A stretch of DNA of 64,000 bases, taken from contig JAWUZG010000970.1 of assembly GCA_036785705.1 (NCBI GenBank), forward strand, positions 2,142,501 through 2,206,500, written 5' to 3'. The position numbers and the translations under genes are program-made. Shown here piece after piece: positions 1 through 12,100 of the stretch. This stretch comes from Acanthornis magna. Lineage: Eukaryota > Chordata > Aves > Passeriformes > Acanthizidae. The notes under the pieces are model-generated. The model saw only the letters and a program-made list of their open reading frames with translations. It was not told the DNA's origin and ran no database searches. Position 1 is the stretch's first letter. Each line of letters opens with the position of its first letter.

Positions 1-113
1 CACATGAACTTATTAACATCACAATCCCTAGTAAAATTAGAATAATTAAACTTTTAATGCCACTAAGTACATGTCATCTAACACAGTTCTCAGCATATAC
101 CTTCCCCTCATAC

Positions 114-176
114 CTGCTGTCCTTTAGGTCCTTGTGATCCAGGCAAACCAGTGTCACCCTTTGGTCCCCGTGGGCC
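114..176 (-). CDS. COL15A1: COL15A1 window exon 24: collagenous, last exon in the window
   Basis: 63 bp, residues 729-749, seven triplets beginning [19 protein letters not shown]. The first 13 residues match human type XV as I recall it. The donor is gtatga. The gene continues below position 1. Confidence 0.96.
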
Positions 177-3100
177 CTAGGCAAAAACAAGTACATAAAT
201 CCATAGTGATATCTGTGAAGAATCTGGAGCTAGACCATTTTACTAAATGTAATTTTAAATTACTTGCAAGCTTGAACTTAAATCACTCTGGTTGCAATCT
301 AAGAAGTCTTACAAGACTAAATTGCTCTCTGAATCAAGTTATTCCTTAAACCAAATATCACATAAGAAGAATCTTTTAGAAAGAGCAAAATGAAAAATCC
401 TTATGTTTATCACAGTGTAGATGATACACAAAGTCACAAAGGGAAATATTCAAACATTAATAAGAGTGGAAATTCAACCTAAAATTCTCTGTTTCCTCAG
501 AACTCTTTCTTCTCTTTCTCCATGATCATTCAGCCAGACTGATTTTCAACAGAATTTCTGAAGATATATTTTAACAGTGTATATATTACAAAAAAAAAAA
601 TAAAATTAAGAAGTCTGAAATAGATATTATCTATTTGAAAACAAGATTATTTCTTTATCTGTTCTGTAGGGAAAGCATTCTGTTCAAATTTTGCTTTACA
701 ATCTTCCAAGAGCATTCAGAAGCTTTTTTTTTACCCACCAGGAGCTAAACTCAGGTCTACATAATTTCTGCATTTGTCAAGAGATAAATAAAAGACATGA
801 GGGGAGAACAAGAGTAGTATTTTCATTTCTGTAGAAATTCTATCAATGACAGAGACAAAGGATTCATGGTATCACTTTCTAAATGTTATCATCTCTTTTT
901 CAAATGAAATGTATTTTAAGGAGATTTTTTTCCTCTTTCTTTGGTTTTCTATGCAGTCCACGATTCCAAGGACTTAGTAAGAAAACTAATGTAGAATTTT
1001 GGGCAATTTTCCAGCATTTTGTTAACATCTTTTTTCAGCTTTCCCACTTCTCTCCTTAGTTGTTCTCAGGCAATAGACAAAAGATCCTCAGACCATATGT
1101 ATGCTCTGAACCGTAAAACAATGATAACAAGGGAAAATAATTTCATCACATTACACAGAATATGAATGCAATAATTAGAACAATACTATCTGAAATCATA
1201 CGCCAAATAATCACAGAACATTCTGAGTTGGAAGGGACCTACAAGGATCATCAAAGTCCAACTCTTGGCTCTGCACAGGACACCCAAGAGTAACACCATG
1301 TGCCTGAGAGCATTGTCCAAATACTCCTTTTACTCTGTCAGGCTAGGTGCTGGGACCACTTCCCTGGACAGCCTGTTCCAGTGCCCAACCACCCTTTGGG
1401 TGAAGAACCTTTTTTCTAATATCCAACCTAAACCTCCCCTGACTCAGCCATTCCCTCAGGTCCTGTCACTGATTACCAGAGAGAAGAAATCAGTGTCTGA
1501 CCCTCCTCTTCTCCTCACCAGGAAGCTGTAGACTGCACTGAGGTCTCCCCTCAGTCTCCTTCAGGCTGAACAGACCAAGTGACCTCAGACAGTCCTCATA
1601 CGGCTTCCCCTCAAGACCCTTCACCATTTTTGTTGCCCTTTAGACATTTTTAATAGCTTAATATCCTTTTTACATTGTGGCACCCAAAAGAGCCCCCAGC
1701 ACTTGAGGTGAGGCTGCCCCAGTGCAGAGCAGAGCAGAGCAGAGCAGAGCAGAGCAGAGCAGAGCAGGGCAGAGCAGAGCAGGACAATCCCCTCCCTTGC
1801 CCAGCTGGCAATGCTGTGCCTGATGCTCCTAGGACAGTGTTGGCCCTCCTGGCTCATGTTCAACTTGTCATCGACCAGGACCCACAGCACCCTTTCCCTG
1901 GCACTGCTCTCCAGCATCCAATTCCCTGGTCTACAGGCACAACCAGTGTGATGCCATGCCAGGTGCAAAATCCAGCACTTTCCCTTGTTGAACTTCATAC
2001 AGTTGGTGATTCTCCAGCGCTCTAATTAATGCTGGTATCTCTGCAGGGCCTTTCTGGCTTGGAGGAAGTTAATAGCTCCTCCCAATTTTGTATCATCTGC
2101 AAATTTGGTATCCCTCCAAGTCCTGCGTCCAAGTCATTAATTAAGATGTTTATATGTGTTTATATGGTGTGGCAGTCTGAGCACAATAGGTAGGTAGCAT
2201 AGCATAAGGCACCTTTTGATACTATGGTTGTGCAATGCCTACATGGTAGCCCTGGTATGTTATTATAAAAATCATAAATATTTCCTACAGGATAAAATTA
2301 AAAGGGTGCATCTTGTAGGGCTTTACTGCATTCCATAATGGTGACAAAAAAAGCCTGAAGAATAACACAATTACATATACATATGTAGGTAACTTTTAGA
2401 AGTCCATTTGTTCCATTTGTTTCACCTATATGTCATAGGTCTTTCCTTAGGTAGTAATTTTCCATTAATTACATTTCAATCTAAACTACAGAACTGACAC
2501 TGAGATAAGCATAGCAGAATATGCTTCATTTCTGACAAAGTAAATTTCTATCATAGCTGGTAATTAACTCAGACCTGCAGTGTCCTATACAAAAATGTAT
2601 TAGACTTCATGCAAATTGTGTACAATATAAATTTTAAAAAATATTAAACTATAATGAAAAAACTTAAATCCTAGGAACTTAATACTTACAGGAAATCCTG
2701 GTAGACCTGGCTTGCCATCTGGCCCCTGCAAAATCAAAAACCTCACACCCTTACAAACACATATTACAGACTTGCAAGACAGAGTATGCATTTTTCATGT
2801 ATAGTGTGATTTGTGAATATCAACTCATCTGCAACTGAATTAAGAGCTTCATGTAGTTGATGGTAAAGGTGTGAACCTCCACAACTCCCTATGCTTCTAA
2901 TTTAGCATTTACTTTCAAAAACTGAAGAGACAGAGATACAGGAAAGACTGAAAAAAGGATGACGTTTTCTACATATGAAAGGCATGGAACCATAATTCAG
3001 CCTCCTTTGAATCTTTTCCAGATGCCGGCACAGAAACCTCAGTAGCCCACCCAACTTTCCCATTTTGCTCCCGGATGTCTTTGGACAGAAAACAGAGTGT

Positions 3101-6100
3101 GTAATTGGCTGTGAATAGAAACATGGATTGGGATTTGTATTGGGCATATTTAGGATTGCCCTGCTGCGGTAACTGCGGAGAGGCACTTTAGCTCTGGTTC
3201 AGATCAGCAGGATGTCCATTGCCCCACCCACTATGAGACTGCACCTTTTTCCTGACTAGGGTTAGAGCTTCAAGGTTCAAATCTTTCCTACCGCAACTGC
3301 ACTTCAAGCCACAGGACCTGCTTCTCTTTTGTGAGAATTTGACTCTAGCATTTGTCACAAAATGAAGGTTTGAATGGCAAATACCTGTGGCAGAGCTCAC
3401 ACGAGGGGGCCCATACTATCCTGGCATCCTAGTATGTCCAGGGATTAGGAGAATCAGGTCTTTAGGAAACATATGAAAATACTCTTCCATGAAAACACTC
3501 TGCCATGAAAATGGTTTTACCATAAGCACAGCTGGGTGCAGCCACACTAACATGAAGTTGTGCTATCGTGTAACAAGTGGTAAAGAGCCATGCTAGACAA
3601 GCAGATAAAGGTTACAATCTGTTGCTGGAGCTAATGCCCTTCTTCCCAGTTCAATGACAGATTCAGTAAATATTTGTTTTGGGACAGCTGTAATAATAAG
3701 ATACATGTTTTTTGCAAACTTTAGTTATGTAGAGTGAAATTCTGCTATTGGCTAGGCACATTCTGACTTTCCTTGTTTCATCAAGGATTGAATGTGAGAG
3801 AAATCACTGTGCTCACAAAGAAGAAAATAAAAGAAATACGCAATCAACAATGCACAAATGAAACTAGCTGTGAAGTAAGTTGCTTAATTTGTGGAGGTTA
3901 AGATTTTGCAAAGTGCAACATGTTGTACACTTCCAGGCAAGTTTGAATAGATTCCACAGCTTGGAAAACGTGGATTTCTCTTTGTATCCAGTCCTAGGAA
4001 CTTGCAATCATTACTAAGAAGCATTCAGAATTTCAAATATTTGACTGAATTATTTTGCAGCTAGAACAGAACCTGAATTTCGTGTTGTTCTCTCATGAAA
4101 TTCGTAGTTTTTCATCCACTGTAATTTGTGTGAGACTAAACCCATACACAGGAGCCTACCATTTCCAGTTGCAGTCTCAAGTAGAACTGAGCAAAATACT
4201 TTTTATCCCAATACTTTGTGACTTAAAAACAGGACGGGAAAAAATGTAAGAAATTTAAATCTTGGTTTCTATTTTGGCAACAGTTCTATGTTTCTGTATT
4301 TCTGAGCATAGAGTTCAGAATCAGAGATAAGCCAATTTCTTTATTTCATACAAATGCGTAAAAGCAATTTGTTCACACAAAACTTAGCTCTGCCTGAAAC
4401 TACTTCCACAGAGTTTAGTGCTAAAGTTAGCAGGAACGCAATCTTAAAGTATAGTTATAGGTGATATATTATAGATTATCATCTCTGGTTGATAATCAAA
4501 AGGAGACATTGAAGATAGAGAAAATCTGAAGATTTAATAAAGCAGCATATACTCACTGGAGGCCCAAGCAGTCCTTTAATTTCAGTAAAATTAAAAAATC
4601 CATCTGTATCATTGAGAAGTAACTAAAAAGGGGGTTAAGAAACAGGTTATTTCAAACTGATTATCTAAGGCACACATATATTTCTAGAAATGTACTGTTA
4701 TCTCTTTATAACTATGAAGATACCCCAAACATAAATCAGGCCACAGAAAAAGCTCATTACTACTGATTTTTGTTATACATCTGGAATAACAAAACCTAGG
4801 ATTTGTCTTGCATTTCTGCAGTAAAGATCTCAGAATGCTTTCAGAAATTTAATTAACTTACTTACATCTTTAATTTGAAAGCTATGACACCAAATTTTGC
4901 AGCCTGAACTAATTTCTCCTCAGCAAGATAAGGATGAAATGGAGGTTTTATGTTAGAGTATGTCACTGGCATTTTAATATGGTGAATCAGTCTGAGTACA
5001 CTCATCCTGTTGCAGAGTTGAAGTTTTAATTATATTCTGGACATGTCTGCATCACACCATGCAGCGCCATGCTGTGACTCCTAAGGCAGCCCTGATCACT
5101 GCTTTGTCTGAAACTAGCTTGGAACCCCAAACCTGGATGTGGAGCAGCCCCTGTGCTACCCAACTCTGAGTCCTAAGATTCCTGAACAGAGCAGTATAAT
5201 TGCACTGCTGTTTCACTGCTTCCCATGCTGGAATTGGTGATCTCCCCTTTAGCCCAGGCATTTCTGTATAATTCAATTACAGATTCATAATAATGAAGGT
5301 GGACAGGGACCTTTGGAGCTCTGCTCCAACACTCCCCAATGCAGGCCTGAATGGATCAAGTCACTCAGGGACTTGCCCAGTTAATTCTTGAACGTTTCTA
5401 AGGCTGGAGATGCCACAATTGTTTTGGGCAATCAGTTACAGTATTTGATCATCATCAGGATATAAAAGGTTTTACTTATATTTAATTGGAATTTCCCTTT
5501 TTCCAGCTTGGGTCTGTTGCATCTTATAATATTTCCATACACCTGCAAGAAGAGGCAGCTTCCATCTTCTCTGTATCCTCTGGTTAGGTAGTTCCAGACA
5601 GAAACAAAGTCTCTCCTTAGCCTGCTTTTTGCCAGGCTGAGCAGACCCAGTTCTCTCAGTGCTCTGGTCCCCTGAAGATCTTGGCAGCCCTGCATGGGGC
5701 TTGCTCCACTATATCAATGTCTTTCTGATGCTGGGGATCTCACAGCTGGACACAGTGCTGCAGAAGCAGTCTTACGAATGCCAATCACAGCTCCCTGAGT
5801 CTATCAGTGAAGCCAATTTCCACCCATTCTATAATTCTCTTGTCCACTTCATAGGTCATCAGTGTGGTGATGGCTTTGGGGAACTGCATCAGAAACCCTG
5901 ATAAAGTCAGGGTCTACAAATTCAATGCCCATCCCTTGTCCTCAGAGAAGCAATGATTTTGATCAGGAATGAACTGCCATTAGCAAATCCATGTTGGTTT
6001 CTCCCCATCAGATTCTTGTTCTGATGTTACAACTGGGCTTTCATTTTGGTTTCAGATAGCTAACTTTCTGGTTTAAACAGGTGTTCCCCATGTTGTATCA

Positions 6101-9100
6101 CAGTCTTACAGTACAATTCAAGATAGACAATATGTAAGTGCTTGCTCCACATAAATGTTTTAGGTAGAAAGATATCCTTACTCTGTTTTTGTCATTTGTT
6201 TAATTTCTTTCACTCCAACAGTCCTATTTGACACTTTATCCTTGTTTTGGATTCAGAAGTATGTCCTGAATCTCCTGGGAAGCTTGAATTGTTCCATTTG
6301 TTTAGCAGGCAAGCCATGCCATCCATTTCAATACAAGGCTGTGTGTGAAGCAGCATATTCCCTTTCAACATAATGAAAATCTGAATTTCATGAGGCCAGG
6401 ACAGGGCATGCCTTCAGGTGCCAGGGATTTACTTAGCACATGAATAAACATGTTGTCACTGAGGTTTTGTGAAATCTGAATGCCTCTTTTTCTGCCTGTA
6501 ATCATGTGCAGATGAACACTACCAGATCACAATCTTTTCCAACATTTGTGGTAAATACAGTATCCAGGAACTGAGTTTGAAACTACCGTGCTTTGAATAG
6601 GGAGTTTGACCATATGGCCTCCAGAGAGAGATCACTTCCAATATTCTTATGGGTCTCTGAATACTATTTTTCTCATCCAGATCACACATCCTATCCTATC
6701 CTATCCTATCCTATCCTATCCTGTCCTGTCCTGTCCTGTCCTGTCCTGTCCTGCCCTGCCCTGCCCTGTCCTGTCCTGTCCTGTCCTATCCTAGCCTAGC
6801 CCAGCCTAGCCTAGCCTAGCCTAGCCTACGTCATCTGAGTATGGCAGTCCATGGTCAATTTTCGGTACTTTGTGAGGTCATGTTGAACGATTCATACAGC
6901 TAAAGCTTGTTGCCTTTACTGGGTGCTTCTTCCTGCTCCTGGTCCTCATGTTCTACCAAAACCACTGGAAAAATTGTCAAGTAAAAAGAGAGTTTAAATC
7001 CTACAGGCAGCACTCCATCTCCTAGCCTGCATGAGCTTTGCAGCACTCTTCAGGGGTAGCGTGATGCCCTTGGTCCTGCTCTATTTCCAGTTCTATACAA
7101 CCCAGAAAAGGAACAGGACGTGGGCTGCTACTTTAATGACAGTAATAGAAGAGTCCTGCTGCTGCAATTGTTCTGCTTTATCTACAACTGGTGGCAGAAA
7201 TCCAGGAGCCCTGGGCTTATATGGTCTTTTAATTGTGGAATCACTCAGTATTCATTGCTTTTGGGCTCAGTCCAAATTATATTCAAGTCAGTGAAAAGAA
7301 TCCCAAACGCTTTGCTGAGTTTGGGATTAGCAAGATAAAGATGAAAGGGAGATTCAAAATGTATATATTTTATACATACAGTTAATCTGAAAATGGAAAT
7401 TTTGGTTGCAAGTCAGAAAACTCTACATAATGCTGAAGAATATTTGAAAACAAAAGGTTGAAGAGTGATGATTAGAGACAAAAGTTGCACTCTTCACAGC
7501 CTCCTCCAAGTCTATAGTTGCTTATCTTTGGGTTTGGTTGTGCAAACAGCTTTAATAACAGTTCAGCAGTGTAACTCTTCAACACACTGAACTAATTCAG
7601 AAAGCGCTGACTACAAAAGCCGGACAACATTGTTTTCCATTTTTTCTTCACTGTTATGTTTTGGGGATGATTGCCTGGGTTGGTTTCTAAGCAAACCTTC
7701 AGCTTTGCATCCAAAAGGCATGAATATGGCCTTATTGGAATTAAAGAAAGAACAGAAGCAACAAATTCTTTTGACATTGCTTAACACTGTCAACATTAAC
7801 CTTTCTTCGTGACTTTTGTTTCTTGTACCTACACTGTGGGTGAATGATGTCAGCCAAATATAAATCTTTAAAAGCTTGAAATTTAAGTCCAATAACATTT
7901 CTCTATTCAAAATTACTTTGGTGCTAGACCCAATTATATATGTGTGATAAAATCATAGCAACAAATACTATGGTTTTCTGGTTATCATGATTCCATTCAT
8001 GAAAACGCACTGAGTATCAGAGACTATGCTCCAAAAGAGTGAAATAGCCAATATAGGATGAGGAATATTGATTTTAGTGTTTTGGAATATCAAACAACAG
8101 CAAACAGAGGGACACTGTTTTTTTAAACAGGACAGGTCAGAGCAGGTTTCCTGACCAGTCCCAGGAGGCAACAGAGAAGGAATAAGGACAGGAAGCCTCT
8201 GAAGACTCGCAGTGCTGGTGGGAACTGCAGAAACCGGGAAATGGATAGGTTCCACTGCAGACCTCAGTTTTACCCTACCATGTATTTTCATGATATGAGA
8301 AGTGATTCCTGAAGGAACCAAATCCCCTTCATTCACATAGGGATCAGGTTAAATGAGGAGGGGACCAAGGTCCACTTTTCAGTGCAGCTCAATCAATGTG
8401 TTATTGGCAGATACTGGTGAGGCCTGGCCCTGAGCCACAGCTCTCCACGTCAGGTCTAAATATTTCAACAGTGGTGAACAGGCACTGTTTCTTCAATTGC
8501 TTTTATTTTGGTCTAAAAGAATGGAGTCTCTTTAGTTGTAGCCATAAAGCCTTTCTTAAGAAAATTTCCTTCCAACCCTGAGGGATCAGCCCATTCAACT
8601 TCTGTAGCCCCAGAAGTATTGTCCTTGGCTACACAATGGTTAAATTAATGAACCAAATGACCCTGACCTGGGGAGTGATCTCTCTAACTGCCCTGGGGTT
8701 CACTCAGACCACTGATCTCTGCTGCTCTACCCACATTTGGCCAATATCCACATTACAACAGCTGGCAGTGGTATTTATTTTAGTTCTGCAATTCCAGCTT
8801 CCATTGATAGGTCTGCTTGCAATAGTTCTTTTCCACATTTGAAGCTTACTATGAAAGATGAGAGACTGAGTCAACAAAACGCACTTGGATAATTTAATGT
8901 CTATCTCAGCAAATGTATTGCAAGCAAATGTCCTGTTCTTACACAAACATTTGTGAGATAGGAAGAATTCAATGTCATACATAGTGACGTATACTTCCAC
9001 GCATGTTTAATTAACTGTATCAAAATCCAGCACATCAAGTCCTCAGAGAAATCTTCTGATTAACAGTACAGAGGCTTTGAAGCACATGAGGACAGATAGC

Positions 9101-12100
9101 TCTTGCTGTACCTTCCCAAAACACCTATAATACAAATGTGTATAAAGTCACACATATTATGCCCACAATGTTTTAAATGTTTTACTTCTAAAACCTGAAA
9201 GTACTCAGATAAGGAAATGGGTTTCTGTATGGATTTGTAAAACACATAATGCAATACAGCTTCTGCCAGGCTCTACACATTTCTGTAATACATGTTAAAA
9301 GTGGTTCATACAGGGGGTTTGGATGATTCAGAGGATACACGTTAGGTTTTTTCAGACATAGCTACATGCTGGACAGATGCATGGACTGTGACTATCACAT
9401 GTAGGGAGCCATGCAGCCTCCAGCAAGCTAGTTTATGTCAGCTTCAATAATCTTCTTACATTTCTTATACATACTGTCCTCCCTCTGAGGCTCTCACAGT
9501 GTTTTTTCAAGTATTAATGTGCTATGTAAAAACACCTTGAGGCTCATTATTACTGCAAACAGAGCTGTTTAGTCACTGATAAAAATTAGGGCCCCACAGA
9601 ACCACCGTGGCATGGCTGTGAGAAAGAACATGAATTTTACATCAGCATTTCTATCACAGCTATTGAGCAGTTCCCCAGAAACTCCAACAGAATTGTGATG
9701 AAGTATAGAGCTGGTGACAGCCCCACTATGAGCAGGACTTTGAGCAAGATCTTAGACAACCAACATTTCTGTGAATCTATAATTCTGCTCATCCAAGACT
9801 CAGGATCCAAGATTCTTGAATTCTGCATGGATTCCCAGTAAATTCAGTAAAGAAAAGAACAGTTCTGTTGGGGATGGGTGATGTGGCCGATGGGATGCCA
9901 ATTAATGCTGTATTTGCTATTAGTAACAGAAACCTAAGTGAAGGCCTAGTTGTTTCAGTCAAAAAAGGTTATGTGTAGTTCAGCTTTATGATAATGTTAG
10001 TGCCAAGGTCCCCCTAACACAGATTTCTCAGCTGGGCATTTTCCCTTCTTGCAATTACAAAATAGCCCTTATTGCCCTTATATCCATTCCTGTGGACAAG
10101 TTTGGCTGTTTTAGGCACCTCCACCTCTCAGAGCTGAAGTTTCCTGCAGGCCCTCACGGCTCCTCCAGATCTTAATGTCATACCAAGCCAGCTACTAGGA
10201 TTTTTGTTGCCAGCTCCAAATGGGATTAATCCTAATCTCCAGCTTTCACTACTGCTAATAGTACCGTTTTTGCAAAGGCTGATGTACACACAGCAAAACT
10301 AACTGAAAATATACCTGCATCTAAAGCATACTGGAGAATTTTAATGAGCTTCTAGTATTTTTCCCTTTGCTGCTTCCACAACAGAGTCAGCACTCTGGTT
10401 TGTGTAGTGGACAACTGTCAGGAAATGCCTCTCCCCCACACACTGCTGTGCCTTGGGTGCTTTGCTGTGTTAAATATCCAATTTCGTATTTCCCTGCTGA
10501 TTTTTATTTGATGTCCACAACTCCAGAAGAATCACCTAAAGAGTTTGTAGAGGTGTCCAATATGACCTGTTAATTCTTGTAGGTAATCTCTTTACCCACT
10601 TTCTTCCAATCTAAGATTTTCTAAACAAATCCATTTGATAGAGACATGTTGAGATTCTTTTGTTTTGAGGAGTAGACTTATGACCTGAATATGAGCAGCA
10701 GAATTGCCAGTGTGGTAACCACTTGTGCCCTCCACTTTGTAAAAGGAGTTACAGACCTCAATACTTGACATGCACACTTACCTCAGGTATTGCTATGACT
10801 GGTCCTGGTGGTCCTGGTGGTCCGGGTGGTCCCACAATACTGTTCCCATCCTGTCCTGGTTCACCCTATTTCAAAAGCATTACATGTGGAAAACCCATAT
10901 ACTGAGTGCTACATTTCACATAGACTTTCTGGAAAGGATGAAATCCACACAATCTCACCCGAGGTCCTGGGTCACCCTTCTCCCCTTTTGGACCCTGCAG
11001 GTGATAAAAAAAATGAGCATAAGCGGTTTAAAAACGAAAATTATGAAATGTGCTTTCCCCTGCTTCATGAAAAGCACAACAGTGAATTGCATGTACAGAA
11101 CAATCAATCTCCACCTCTCCCAAATCACACATGGGGCCAACTGGTTTCAGCTCAGATCTTCTGAGGATTTGATGTTTAAAAGTATTTCCCAGAACTTTTG
11201 ACAGAGTTCACAGATGACTAGAAGCAAATGGGCATAAAACATTTCATTAGCAGGGATTTAATTCAGTGAACCTTTCTTTCACTGCACTGAAATCAGCCAT
11301 CCCTGGCTGTGCTGTCCCCTTCCGGCATCAGCCACATCAGCTGTGTCCAGGATTTCCCAGGGGACCAGACAGAAGAAGACAGGGGAGCTAAACTGCTGTC
11401 TTTCAGGCAGCTTATTTCTAGGTTTGGTCAGCCCCTCGGTAGAACTCCCTGTGCTGGGAATGCAGACAGTCAGTCTGGCACGAGTGAGGGGAAGGCGCCA
11501 GGGGACGAGCTGTGGGACTTCCCGAGCAAAGCACGCCGTAATCCTCAAGGGCCTTTAGCATGAGAAATACATTAAAATCACCTATGAGCCTTCTGGCTTT
11601 CCTCTAATTAAAAGCAGAGCTGATTTCTGAATAATTAAAAGCAGAAGGAGAATCGAGGAATCAGAACTAGCCTCTGGAGATGCCTGTATCAGTTCTGACT
11701 GATGAGGGAGGCACGGGCAAGGGACTCTCTGCTCTGGTGTTTGGCGTCTGAGGTTACTGCTCCAGGCTAAGCAGGACAAGCACAGCCCCAGCCCCAGGAC
11801 TCCTACTGATCCTTCAGGGGTAGGTTTGGGAGCCAGTGTGTGTCAGGTGATCACAGATTATGAAAACCCTACTCACCATTTCTCCGGGATGGCCAGCAAT
11901 GCCAGGAAAGCCTGGTTTTCCATCTGTGCCCGGCATTCCCTGCCACAACAAATATTCTGTTATTCCCTCTAAACTGCACTCAGTTTCATACAAGCAGGAG
12001 GCTGCCATTGGGGAGGGACACAATATGGTTCTGAATGGGCTGGTGGGCAGGTTTGGGGGAGGTTTATTATCTCATTAGTCATCTGCTCTCTCCATTCCTT

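Larger units (their letters stand above)
177..2689 (-). other. COL15A1: Intron between exons 23 and 24
   Basis: It holds a CR1 fragment (1207-2158) with an embedded GCAGA repeat. Nothing else is recognised; the rest is A/T-rich single-copy-looking DNA. Confidence 0.9.
4623..10781 (-). other. COL15A1: Large intron between exons 21 and 22
   Basis: It contains an old CR1 fragment (5300-6060) and a pentanucleotide array (6690-6829). The remaining 4 kb from 6830 to 10781 shows nothing I can name. Confidence 0.8.

Noticed and set aside
6593..6799. Open frames coding for a Ser-Cys-Pro-Val-Leu-type repeat protein
   Set aside because: The repeat peptide is only the translation of the pentanucleotide microsatellite; two frames give the same kind of sequence.
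10723..11201. Open + strand frames of 60-143 residues, one with Gly-Pro-Gly-Gly repeats
   Set aside because: The repeats are the reverse strand of collagen exons 20 and 21. Gly-Pro-rich DNA reads as Gly/Pro- or Trp-rich on the other strand.
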